This document shows positions 55,181 to 63,407 of a stretch of DNA of 64,000 nt, one piece after another. Within the stretch, counting starts at the first letter, position 1. Each line of letters begins with the position of its first letter. The translations under genes and the position numbers were made by a program. The notes below the pieces were generated by a model that had not been told where the DNA came from, did no database searches, and was given only the letters and a program-made list of their open reading frames with translations. The stretch is taken from NCBI GenBank assembly GCA_019694875.1, contig JAIBBC010000002.1, positions 1 through 64,000 on the forward strand, given 5' to 3'. This stretch comes from Cyclobacteriaceae bacterium (GTDB taxonomy: Bacteria > Bacteroidota > Bacteroidia > Cytophagales > Cyclobacteriaceae).

Positions 55181-58100
55181 GTTGCTTGTTGTTTTGGGAC
55201 CTGTTTTGATTCTCTTGCAAGCTGTGATTTGTAATGCTGATGCAGCATATCGTATAGTATCAGTTCTATTTGCCTTTGTCTGGATCTAAATAGTCGGTTA
55301 ATGAACATATGAACATAGCTTCGAATTAGTCTAATCTGGTTTTCCCTGGAAGATTTAATTGCTGAAATATTTTTCGAATATCCCTTTGATCTTTTAGCAA
55401 AAATTTCGGTAAACCCGTCTTGAATGTTTTCCGATAATAGCTGAATCAGCTTGATTCTATGTGTTCTGTATTTTACACTGAGTTGATGCCTTCCTGTCGG
55501 GGTAGTTGCATTGAATTCGGCTTGAAAGGAGCGATTCATATCTTCCATGATGGCGATCTTTTCTTTGAGAGAAAATTTGAAATCGTTTAGCATTTCGTCA
55601 ATTCCGCGAATAGCAACGTGCCATCTGGCTTCTTCCGGGGAGTTTTTTAATGCCGTTAAAATTTCTGCTACTGCTGTACTATCATGCCAAAATATGCTTT
55701 CTGAATCATCAACGGTTGTGACTCCATACCTTTCAATTTCTTTTTTGTATGTGTCAATTTGAATTTTCCAGATAGTTTCTTGCTCAATTTCTTCAGAGAG
55801 GACATCATAGAGTCTATTTATAAGCTGCATCCTGTCTGGCTTGGTTGATAAAATTCTGAGACGTATGTGATACTCTGGATCAAGATACCTAAGGAAAAAC
55901 CACTTGTCTAAGAATCCCTGATTTAATTCGGCAGAGAGCCACGGAAATATTTTTTCAGTAAAAATATTTTCAACGGTTTTTGTTCCTGAATAGATTTTAA
56001 AATATATCCATTCCGATCCTGGCGGAAAGGTTCTTTTTGGTTTCGGTGAGAGCGTCTTTTGAACATTTCGATTGACAATTCTTTTGTTATCAATATTCAG
56101 GGGAACAATGAGCTCGTTGGTAAAAGACCCTTCAGAATTTGTTACGACTAAGTTTTGGTCATTGAAAAGGCACTCTTCAACTGAAACGGCTCCGTTCCTT
56201 TTTATCTCATCTAGTAGTATTTCGCAGCAGATGTCGTCCTTAGTGAAAATTGGCAAAACATTATCGGCTTCAGAAATGCAGACAACAGCCGGGATTTTTT
56301 CCCTATTTAGAAACTCTCGAAGGGCTTGAATTGTCAGTTTCTCTGTGGTGATATCTGCCTTACGTATAATCCATCTTGCTTTTGACAAGATAACTTTTCC
56401 AATAACTACACGCGGTAGGTAGTTGAACTCCCGGAAGGGTCCCCAATTCCAGGCGGTAGCGACATTGTATTCCTGCAATTGTAAGCAGCAAAGAAATTGA
56501 TAGAGAGGAAGTGCATCCGTTACATAATTATGGGCATTTGAAAGCCGAGGAATTATTTCGCGATTCAGTTTTTTAGATCGCAAAACGATCTTGTCATTCA
56601 CGACCGATATCATTAGATCGGATAAAGGAATAGTATGTTCCTGATCGACACCCCCGCGAGTAGCAATGGGTATCTCATAATCCCGAAATACTGGACGAGT
56701 TACAATATTGCCGACTCTTGCCTGAGGCAGATGCACAATCTCCGCAATGCTTGCGTTGTGAAAGAAGGATTGCTCTTTTTTCAAAAGTGAAACTAGTTCA
56801 CCTTCTAGGGTTGGATCTAATTGCGTAAATCTTCCAATGAGATTTGCAGCTGTAGGTCCTGACGACAATCGGTGATACAGATACTCCTCGCGATTACCGT
56901 TCTTTGACGTTGATTGAAAGACCTGAACTATCGAATACATTGAATCCGGGAATACCGGATTTTTATTTTCATAGAAATCCTTAAAGTCTTCCTCTTTAAG
57001 CTCCAAGACACCTGTATTGAGGCTTTCTAGATACTTTTTAGAAAGGACATTCGTCCACGGAGAATATGGAATTTTGCCGGGGCTTCCGGGAATCCAGAGA
57101 TTTATTCCATCTAACAACGCAATGTTTTCTGATTGAGTAGCGCTTCCAACGGGAAACCCAATTCCTGTATCCGGATCAAGCGCAATGGCCAAGCTGATCT
57201 CCTCGGCTTCATATCGTTTGGCAAATTCATCTCTGAATGAATTCACTGTGTCAACATTTATCGGCGCATTGAGGTTTCCAAGGAACTTGACCGCACGTTC
57301 AATCTCAACAATGTGTGCAGAATTAAGGGTACAAGTCCGAGTGGGCTTATAAAGATCGACCTGAATCACCGATTGTTTTAAGGCGGTGTTTGGGTCCTGT
57401 TCAATGTTTCTTTGGATTTCTTCATAGAGCGGGAGGCAATCACCAACTTTTGCTTGGTTAATTACTTGAAGCTTCTGGTCAAGTTTTTTTAAGTGGTCGC
57501 TGATTTCAATTGGAAGTGACGCTGCCTTCAGCTGATCAAAATATGGAACTCCAGTTACAGAAGGTTCGATCGAACCGATTAGAATTTTTGAACCGATGAT
57601 CTCTTCAATAAAATCGGAAGCAGTATCAACATCGATTTCGTCATCTACCAAGCTCTTAACCAAATCTTGAAAGGTTGCGCCGCTTTGTGCTGCTCTCAGT
57701 ACACGATCAACATAAACATCATGTTCTACCTTTGACAACTTATAAGAACGCCTAATTCCGCGCATCTGATATTCGAAAAATCTTAAATAGCCAGCCGTCC
57801 TGTAAATTGTGTCGTTGGGATAATAGACGATGTTTTGAAGTTTACGAGGGTTCTTCATCACCGAGTTGCAGATGGTGCCCAAATACCCCATGTCAATTCG
57901 TACAGACTGGCGATAGTCATTATGCGGCTGTAAAATCATTTCCGTTGCGTCTCCCCAAGTTCCTTTAGAAATGCCGGCCATTATTCCAAATGGAGTGGAA
58001 CGGAAACTCATGCGCAGGTAATATTTGACTAAGGTCTTGCTTAGCCGCTTAGTCTCTTCCGGGTTGAATCCTCCGATAAGGTAGCGTTGAATGATATTCC

Positions 58101-58236
58101 ATAATTCTGGCGATGCCAGATAGATGGCCTCCAGGAAAAGCTTGTTTTTGCACAAGCTCTCGATAGTGGGAATTGTCGACGCAAAAGGAAGGAGTGGGCT
58201 CCTTAAGATAAAAAAATCTCCTTTCGTTATATTCAT
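55177..58236 (-). CDS. lanB: Class I lanthipeptide dehydratase, full-length LanB
   Basis: A 1019-residue protein. The N-terminal two-thirds is the glutamyl-tRNA-dependent glutamylation domain (RMSFRSTPFGIMAGISKGTW and the FPDSM-to-EEYLYHRLSSG region), which adds glutamate to Ser and Thr of the precursor. The C-terminal SpaB_C-type elimination domain starts near residue 745 (EWIYFKIYSG, FLRYLDPEYHIRLRI) and removes it to give dehydroalanine and dehydrobutyrine. Both parts are in one chain, unlike the split versions common in some Bacteroidota. Its start lies 3 bases after the lanC stop and its stop overlaps the exporter gene by 4 bases. Confidence 0.92.
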   Translation of the reverse strand: MNITKGDFFILRSPLLPFASTIPTIESLCKNKLFLEAIYLASPELWNIIQRYLIGGFNPEETKRLSKTLVKYYLRMSFRSTPFGIMAGISKGTWGDATEMILQPHNDYRQSVRIDMGYLGTICNSVMKNPRKLQNIVYYPNDTIYRTAGYLRFFEYQMRGIRRSYKLSKVEHDVYVDRVLRAAQSGATFQDLVKSLVDDEIDVDTASDFIEEIIGSKILIGSIEPSVTGVPYFDQLKAASLPIEISDHLKKLDQKLQVINQAKVGDCLPLYEEIQRNIEQDPNTALKQSVIQVDLYKPTRTCTLNSAHIVEIERAVKFLGNLNAPINVDTVNSFRDEFAKRYEAEEISLAIALDPDTGIGFPVGSATQSENIALLDGINLWIPGSPGKIPYSPWTNVLSKKYLESLNTGVLELKEEDFKDFYENKNPVFPDSMYSIVQVFQSTSKNGNREEYLYHRLSSGPTAANLIGRFTQLDPTLEGELVSLLKKEQSFFHNASIAEIVHLPQARVGNIVTRPVFRDYEIPIATRGGVDQEHTIPLSDLMISVVNDKIVLRSKKLNREIIPRLSNAHNYVTDALPLYQFLCCLQLQEYNVATAWNWGPFREFNYLPRVVIGKVILSKARWIIRKADITTEKLTIQALREFLNREKIPAVVCISEADNVLPIFTKDDICCEILLDEIKRNGAVSVEECLFNDQNLVVTNSEGSFTNELIVPLNIDNKRIVNRNVQKTLSPKPKRTFPPGSEWIYFKIYSGTKTVENIFTEKIFPWLSAELNQGFLDKWFFLRYLDPEYHIRLRILSTKPDRMQLINRLYDVLSEEIEQETIWKIQIDTYKKEIERYGVTTVDDSESIFWHDSTAVAEILTALKNSPEEARWHVAIRGIDEMLNDFKFSLKEKIAIMEDMNRSFQAEFNATTPTGRHQLSVKYRTHRIKLIQLLSENIQDGFTEIFAKRSKGYSKNISAIKSSRENQIRLIRSYVHMFINRLFRSRQRQIELILYDMLHQHYKSQLARESKQVPKQQAT

Positions 58237-58238
58237 AT

Positions 58239-59459
58239 CTATCGTTCAATATCTGTTAGAAAGGACTTATCCCATCTTAAAGGCTTGGAAACCTGTGCAC
58301 TCAATAAGCCTAGTCCTATGCCCGCCGTACCATTTAAAAGGCCATTGTCTTTTTCCAGAAAGAAATTATCGGAAGAATCTTTACTTGCTGAGAATCTCAA
58401 GTATTCGCCAATTCCATTCATTCTATATTTTTTGAGATCTAAGGTTTTTTCTATCCAAAACTTGTGACGCTCATCAAATATTTCTCGATTAGTAACCTCG
58501 TAAAAGCGTTTGAACATGTGAGCTATCCCGATACTTCCGTGGCAGAAACAGGGATCAAAATAGCCTGAGTTATGGAGATGTAAGCCCGCGCTGTCAAAAT
58601 CTCGGTGTGCCGTTTTAATTGCGATCCGGAGAGCATGATTATACCATACATCATTTCCGAATGTTTTAGCAGCGTGGAATAATGAAATCGCGACGCCGAG
58701 ATCTCCGTAACACCAAGAAAGTCTACTTGGCTTCGTTGTGCTGGCCATATTTGAGAAACACGAATCTGCGTCTACAAGCTCTCTTTTTAAGAGCCAAGAG
58801 ATTGCTCTTGAAACCAACGCCTCTGTTTTAGTTCTGGCTATTCCTCTACTGTTAACCTTGCTTAAAAAAACAATGATGCTTGGAATCCCATGAGCGAGTC
58901 CCAAAGATTGGACATGTTCTGTTAGCGTGTGAATATTTTTCCCGAGTGTATCATCCCAATAAACTCCCGATGGATCTTCTTTCTTCATGGAATCCAGCCT
59001 GTCGACAATTGTACTAATAGCCTGCATGCTGAATTCGTCGGGAGTCTTTTCAAGAAAATAAATCCCTTTGCCGATCATTTTGTACATCAGATCATAGTTC
59101 TTTTCACCGAAATCCCGGTCAATTGATTGTCGGATGTGCGGGTCTAGCTGCTCAGAACATCCGTTATCATCGGTCAACAGCCCTAAATGAATCAAGTGAT
59201 GCAATAGCCATAAGAAGCCTGAAGCTCCATTAGACAATGAAAAATCTCCCTGATGGTACTTGTCAGCAACAGAGTCGAAAGAGCTTTCTATTATTTCGAA
59301 ACATTTATCTAAGTAGACCTGATTATTTGTCGCCTGAAATTGATAGGCAAAGAAAAGTGCAGCTCCTGAATCTCCTGTAAATAGTCCGCAATCTTTTGTT
59401 AGGTAAGCAGGAATATCGTTCGAAACGTCTGCAATCGCGTTATCTAATTTTTCTTGCAT
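58239..59459 (-). CDS. lanC: Lanthipeptide cyclase LanC
   Basis: A 406-residue alpha/alpha-barrel enzyme that adds Cys thiols to dehydroalanine or dehydrobutyrine to form lanthionine rings. Zinc ligands are visible in SWCYGDLGV (Cys) and in CFCHGSIGI (Cys-His), with LLNGTAGIGLGLL and LFTGDSGAALFFAYQF as barrel repeats. The start is at ATG 59459 and overlaps the end of the esterase-homologue gene by 20 bases, indicating tight coupling in the operon. Confidence 0.92.
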   Translation of the reverse strand: MQEKLDNAIADVSNDIPAYLTKDCGLFTGDSGAALFFAYQFQATNNQVYLDKCFEIIESSFDSVADKYHQGDFSLSNGASGFLWLLHHLIHLGLLTDDNGCSEQLDPHIRQSIDRDFGEKNYDLMYKMIGKGIYFLEKTPDEFSMQAISTIVDRLDSMKKEDPSGVYWDDTLGKNIHTLTEHVQSLGLAHGIPSIIVFLSKVNSRGIARTKTEALVSRAISWLLKRELVDADSCFSNMASTTKPSRLSWCYGDLGVAISLFHAAKTFGNDVWYNHALRIAIKTAHRDFDSAGLHLHNSGYFDPCFCHGSIGIAHMFKRFYEVTNREIFDERHKFWIEKTLDLKKYRMNGIGEYLRFSASKDSSDNFFLEKDNGLLNGTAGIGLGLLSAQVSKPLRWDKSFLTDIER

Positions 59460-60696
59460 CTATGAATTGGGATGGGGTAGTTTTTTTGATAAAGATCATT
59501 GCATCGAAAGCGTTGATGATGTCGATCTTAACAAATGTGAATTGTTCGCCTGAAAATCCGACCCCAGCTTCTCGCATGAACATTGACCGCTGCAGACGTT
59601 CTTTGAGATGCTGCGGCAATAAGGCGAAATTTGCGAGATAACATGGGAATGGAATTGCACTGAATTCAGCGGCAAAGGATTGATCTTTAACATTTGTAAC
59701 AATGCATGGCTGCATTCTTGCATCTTTTTGATAATTGACTGCATTAAATGATCCAGTTCCGAAATCGAATCCAATTACATAATATTTAGATAAGAATTGC
59801 TCACGCAAGCCTTCACCCATTCTGAAGTGATCCTCTTTCTTTAGTTGAAACTTTTTGGTTTGAATGTGTCCATTATGGGCCCAAAGAATAATTTTTGAGT
59901 CCGGACCAGAAAACTCTTTGATCCACTTAACGTTTTCCAACATTTCCGAGTCGCGCATGGTTTGACTTTTCGTGCCATGACTGTTTTTAACTGTTGATTG
60001 AATGATGGCACTTTTCAGCCTGGACATCATTTGAAGCGCAAATGTATAACTTCTCTCACCCTCCAGTTTGATGTATCCAATTTTGCTTGATTGTACATGC
60101 TCCTCAATAGATTTAATAGCTTTTAAATATTTGTTCTTTTTTCCAGAAAAAATCTTCCCATTAAGTTCACTCAGGTTGCTTGTACATTCATTAAGGTACT
60201 GAGGATCCACTTTTTGAATATAGTCTGTTATCATTCTTGTTAAGTTGCCTACGTGCTGACTGTCAAAACCATAAATCACAACTTGTTCATCGGCCTTGAC
60301 TGAAAGATTATAAGTTCGTATCCACTTCAGGAGTGATACAAACTCAGCGGTATGGTACACTAAATAGAAATTGCTCATCAGGCGTGGTAAGTCGTCACTT
60401 TTACCGGATAGATATTGATTAACTTCGTATGCGCTAAAATCGGTTTCAAATGCAATAACTTTGAAGTGGCCGCTTGAGACGAGGTCTTTTATCAATTCAT
60501 TTTTTATTGTGAAGAACTCATGAGTGCCGTGAGTTGCTTCACCCAAGGCGACGATCTCTTTTCCTTTCAGATAATCCAGTAGCCTCGCAGGTTCATCGAG
60601 GCGGGAGCTATCGCAATGTATTTCAATAACGCCATCAATCTGCTGGGCAACTGATAGCTTAGCAATTAGAAGAAATAAAAATGTTAGACGTAGCAT
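59440..60696 (-). CDS. Secreted erythromycin-esterase homologue in the lanthipeptide operon
   Basis: A 418-residue protein with a signal peptide (residues 1-18, ending SVAQ). It has the EreA-like catalytic motifs: ALGEATHGTHEFF (near 50-62), the Glu in VIAFETDF, and the late His of ILWAHNGHI. EreA hydrolyses macrolide lactones, but this family also includes proteins of unknown substrate. The signal peptide places it in the periplasm, separate from the cytoplasmic LanB and LanC. A tailoring, immunity or peptide-processing role is possible. It follows the lanA terminator/attenuator and precedes lanC with a 20-base overlap. Confidence 0.8.
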   Translation of the reverse strand: MLRLTFLFLLIAKLSVAQQIDGVIEIHCDSSRLDEPARLLDYLKGKEIVALGEATHGTHEFFTIKNELIKDLVSSGHFKVIAFETDFSAYEVNQYLSGKSDDLPRLMSNFYLVYHTAEFVSLLKWIRTYNLSVKADEQVVIYGFDSQHVGNLTRMITDYIQKVDPQYLNECTSNLSELNGKIFSGKKNKYLKAIKSIEEHVQSSKIGYIKLEGERSYTFALQMMSRLKSAIIQSTVKNSHGTKSQTMRDSEMLENVKWIKEFSGPDSKIILWAHNGHIQTKKFQLKKEDHFRMGEGLREQFLSKYYVIGFDFGTGSFNAVNYQKDARMQPCIVTNVKDQSFAAEFSAIPFPCYLANFALLPQHLKERLQRSMFMREAGVGFSGEQFTFVKIDIINAFDAMIFIKKTTPSQFIDARKIR

Positions 60697-60710
60697 TGAG
60701 GTGTGGGGAT

Positions 60711-60741
60711 AAAAAAATGGTTCTTAAATAAGAACCATTTT
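60711..60741 (-). terminator. Hairpin attenuator between lanA and the rest of the operon
   Basis: A 13 bp perfect inverted repeat (AAAATGGTTCTTA / TAAGAACCATTTT) with a 2-base centre is read on the minus strand, followed by extra T's. It lies between the precursor stop (60768) and the esterase-homologue start (60696). Such partial terminators after lanA make the peptide more abundant than its enzymes. Confidence 0.75.
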
Positions 60742-60767
60742 ACTCAATTTTGTTGTAATTTCTACAA

Positions 60768-61007
60768 TTAGCAAGCAAATGTTAATGTCGCTTCTGACAT
60801 GTAAGAGCATCCTGAACCGCCACAGAATGTGTCATGTTTGGTCTCACAGTTAGTTCCAGTACAAACTCGGTCGCAAGAGTTGTCATGGCTGCATTGATGT
60901 GACCAGGACAACTGTTCTGTTCCGCCTTTAACGGCAAACATCTGTTGGTCGTTGAGGTTCGCAATAGTCTCTTTCTTGAGACTTAGGGTTTTACCTAGTT
61001 TTTTCAT
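60768..61007 (-). CDS. lanA: Lanthipeptide precursor peptide (LanA)
   Basis: A 79-residue precursor. The leader (residues 1-29, starting MKKLGKTLSLKKETIANLN) has the Bacteroidetes class I pattern and ends with Gly-Gly, the cut site for the C39 exporter. The core of 50 residues starts TEQLSWSHQC and ends LTFAC. It contains 7 Cys and 14 Ser/Thr, enough for up to seven thioether rings. The start was moved from the ORF edge to ATG 61007, because the upstream extension (52 residues) is unlike a leader. No second precursor was found in the operon. Confidence 0.9.
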   Translation of the reverse strand: MKKLGKTLSLKKETIANLNDQQMFAVKGGTEQLSWSHQCSHDNSCDRVCTGTNCETKHDTFCGGSGCSYMSEATLTFAC

Positions 61008-61062
61008 GGAGTATGTTTTTAATTTAAGATTTATAAATAACCGCATTCGATTGAATATTGAC

Positions 61063-61108
61063 AATACCGTATTTATACGCTTACTAAATACCGTATTAAT
61101 ACGGTATT
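61063..61108. promoter_or_regulatory. Two palindromic operator sites upstream of lanA
   Basis: AATACCGTATT-AATACGGTATT (61087-61108) is a perfect 22 bp palindrome. A related imperfect copy (AATACCGTATTTATACG) begins exactly 24 bases earlier (61063). They lie between lanA and the divergent response regulator gene, with spacing close to multiples of helical turns, so a dimeric regulator such as the LuxR-type protein at 61219 is a natural candidate ligand. Confidence 0.65.
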
Positions 61109-61218
61109 GCATATAAAATGGCAGCTTAGACAATGCAAATAATCCGTACTTAAAAGGCCACAATTTTTTTTAACTTTTACGTTTTATAACGTCCAATCGA
61201 AAACATTATCTGCCTATA

Positions 61219-61920
61219 ATGCTCAAAAGCAACCGCGCCTCCCAGTATGTCATTCTGATTGCCGATGATAATGTTCTAATTAGAAAAGGTCTAGTTCAAC
61301 TATTCTCTAAAGGTTCGGACTTCAATGCTCGAATATTGGAGGCTTGTAATGGCAAGGAAGCCTTGCATATTCTTTCGAATAATGATATTGATCTGGTAAT
61401 CCTTGATGAACGTATGCCGGAAATGCGTGGCCTAGAGTGCGCTGAAATTATCCTTAAGGTTAATCCTCAGATGAAGGTTATTGCACTAACGATGTATGAT
61501 TCGATTCCTTTAATTCTGAATTACTTGAAGCTTGGTGTCAAGGGTTTCATTGCGAAAGATCAAATTGAAATTGGTGATCTGTTTAAAGCAGTAAAAACTG
61601 TTTTAGAAGGAAACTATTTCTTCAGGTCAAGCTATGACCCTGAAATCAGGGAGCGATTGCTTGAAATACAGTTGACTCGACCTTCATCGATTAGATTTTC
61701 TGAAAGAGAACTTCAGCTGGTAATGGAAATATCAAAAGGATTCAGCAATAAAGAAACGGCGAGTAATCTTGGAATAAGTGTTCGTACGATCGAAACGTAT
61801 CGCTTAGACTTGATGAGAAAAATAGGAGTAAAAAACACTGCTGAACTTATCGCTTATGTATACCAAAACGGCATTTTGGGGGTACTTGCGACTGTGATAA
61901 TGACAGATGTGCCGCTGTAA
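61219..61920 (+). CDS. NarL/LuxR-type response regulator
   Basis: A 233-residue two-domain regulator. The receiver domain (residues 10-130) has an acidic pair in IADDNVL and the phospho-acceptor Asp in LVILDERMPEMRG, with the conserved Thr/Lys in LTMYDS and IAKDQ. The C-terminal LuxR HTH (about 155-220) is FSERELQLVMEISKGFSNKETASNLGISVRTIETYRLDLMRKIGVKNT. No histidine kinase is adjacent, so its activating signal is unknown. It is divergent from lanA and may bind the palindromes between them, making it the probable lanthipeptide-operon regulator. Confidence 0.88.
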   Translation: MLKSNRASQYVILIADDNVLIRKGLVQLFSKGSDFNARILEACNGKEALHILSNNDIDLVILDERMPEMRGLECAEIILKVNPQMKVIALTMYDSIPLILNYLKLGVKGFIAKDQIEIGDLFKAVKTVLEGNYFFRSSYDPEIRERLLEIQLTRPSSIRFSERELQLVMEISKGFSNKETASNLGISVRTIETYRLDLMRKIGVKNTAELIAYVYQNGILGVLATVIMTDVPL

Positions 61921-61967
61921 ATCGTGAATACCCTGTTACTGCTATTTGGGTTGGCCACTGTCCGTTA

Positions 61968-62151
61968 CTAGGTCAGCGGATATGCGAAGTCCGGATGAAA
62001 AAGTGTATTTCCTTAAAGGATTTCGAGGCGTATGAGATTGCTTTGAGGGTGTAGTCTTTCAAAAATTGAAAAGGGCATTCATGTTCCTACTGTGTACACG
62101 GTCTGTCGGATAGCCGATATCGTAGACGTAGTCGAATTTTTTAAGAAGTAG
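61968..62151 (+). pseudogene. Frameshifted XRE regulator copy
   Basis: In one frame LGQRICEVRMKKCISLKDF and EAYE match the intact XRE protein at 45933 (IGQRIREIREKKGISLKEF, ETYE). Near 62046 the frame shifts by one base (a two-base loss would explain it), and the other frame continues LSKIEKGIHVPTV, VCRIADIVDVVEFFKK and a stop at 62149, matching LSEIENGNTLASV and the tail of the intact protein. It lies between the response regulator and tniB, on the opposite strand to the intact copy. The start is uncertain; no clear ATG fits upstream. Confidence 0.78.
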
Positions 62152-62504
62152 CCCGCTGCGGAGCGGGGACTTCACTACCATTTGCGTTAAAAGAATAATT
62201 TCGCCCTGAAGCGCTAAAAACCGACATTGCGCGATTCTAGAGTATTATTATCTAAAGAATTTGGAAAAAAACTCCCTTTTGACGGTATTCAGCTTATCAG
62301 AAGTTGATTTGCATAATAAGATTCTTTCGGTAATGCGGCTTACGCATACTTTACATAAATGTATCCGCCCCTCGGCCTAATTGTTCAAATAGGACAACCC
62401 AGTATTTCGGCCTTTAAATGAGATCAGAATGGCGAATGGATGATTTGGCGTCGCGTGCACGGTAAGACTTAAACTTGAAGCGGCCGTATTGGGATGGCGC
62501 AGCC
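62152..62504. other. Intergenic region, 353 bases
   Basis: No gene or RNA was recognised between the XRE pseudogene and tniB. It begins with a GC-rich hairpin (CCCGCTGC / GCGGGG-like) and contains scattered AT-rich stretches. It may hold the end of an old cargo module. Confidence 0.35.
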
Positions 62505-63407
62505 CTAGAAAATCTTTTTCTTTTCTTCTTCCTTCGCCTTGGGAGACATGTGATCACATTTTTCCATCACAGGGATGGTGAGTTTTCTATGGCCCTTATT
62601 TATGGCGTATTTGGTTGCTGCTCTTAAGAGATCGAAGATATCCCCGATCGTCCTGTCGGTATTGGAAAGAATGTAGCGCACCATCTCGTCGCTGGCGAGG
62701 TTTGAGGGCTCTTCTAACGGCAACACTGCCTCAAACGAAGCCAGCAAACTGTCCATCTCCTCATTTGCGCTCCAGGGCGGGATAACAGCGGGGCGGAAGC
62801 GACTTTGGAATTGTTCATCGAAACTGAAAATGTTAATGGCCTCCGGAGTTCCGGCTACGATAAAAGACAGCTGCAGCACACTGGAGATGTTCTTCATCAT
62901 GTTGACGATGAGATGTTGCTGACGGGCAGTGCCAACCCCGATATGCTGGATCTCGTCGACGAGAATCACCTTGCAGTCGATCCGTTCCAGAGCATTATAT
63001 AACTGTTCGAGCTTGTTGGGGAAACTATCAGTTTTTTTCACCGTAAGTTGAACAGTTTTAAGAAGTGTGTTGACAAAAAGAATTTCTGTCGGGTCGTGCG
63101 GCATGACTGCTGCAATGACTGGAGCGTAAAGTTCTCCGGTTTCCTCGTCCAGCTCCGCTTTGTTCAATTTCGCAAAGCGTTTCAAAAGGGTGGTCTTCCC
63201 GCTGTTTGATCTTGCGACAATGATCAGGTCAGGCATCCGGTGTGTCCGGGGATGAGCAAGGATTTCCTCCATCTTATTCCAAATTGTCTCGACTGCACCA
63301 TGGCCGATCCACGGAGTTTCATCCATAAAGCGAATCTTTTTCTCCTTCGCATCAGGGCCTTGGCAGCTTTCTAGAAAACGAACCGTCCGTTCATCTAAAT
63401 GATCCAT
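62505..63407 (-). CDS. tniB: TniB/TnsC-type AAA ATPase
   Basis: A 300-residue regulator of transposition. Walker A is ARSNSGKTTLLKRF (residues about 65-78), and Walker B is CKVILVDEIQHIGVG (near 145-157). It is followed by sensor elements FIVAGTPEAIN and FRPAVIPPW, and a C-terminal helical region. TniB/TnsC forms rings on DNA that link target selector TniQ to transposase. The start overlaps the upstream transposase stop by 17 bases, typical for the tniAB pair. It is shorter than Tn7 TnsC (about 550 residues) and resembles TniB of Tn5053 and Tn6022-type elements. Confidence 0.9.
   Translation of the reverse strand: MDHLDERTVRFLESCQGPDAKEKKIRFMDETPWIGHGAVETIWNKMEEILAHPRTHRMPDLIIVARSNSGKTTLLKRFAKLNKAELDEETGELYAPVIAAVMPHDPTEILFVNTLLKTVQLTVKKTDSFPNKLEQLYNALERIDCKVILVDEIQHIGVGTARQQHLIVNMMKNISSVLQLSFIVAGTPEAINIFSFDEQFQSRFRPAVIPPWSANEEMDSLLASFEAVLPLEEPSNLASDEMVRYILSNTDRTIGDIFDLLRAATKYAINKGHRKLTIPVMEKCDHMSPKAKEEEKKKIF

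Noticed and set aside
60768-61163. A 131-residue precursor starting at 61163
   Set aside because: The first 52 residues do not resemble a lanthipeptide leader, and they overlap the operator palindromes. The leader starts at MKKLGKTLSL.
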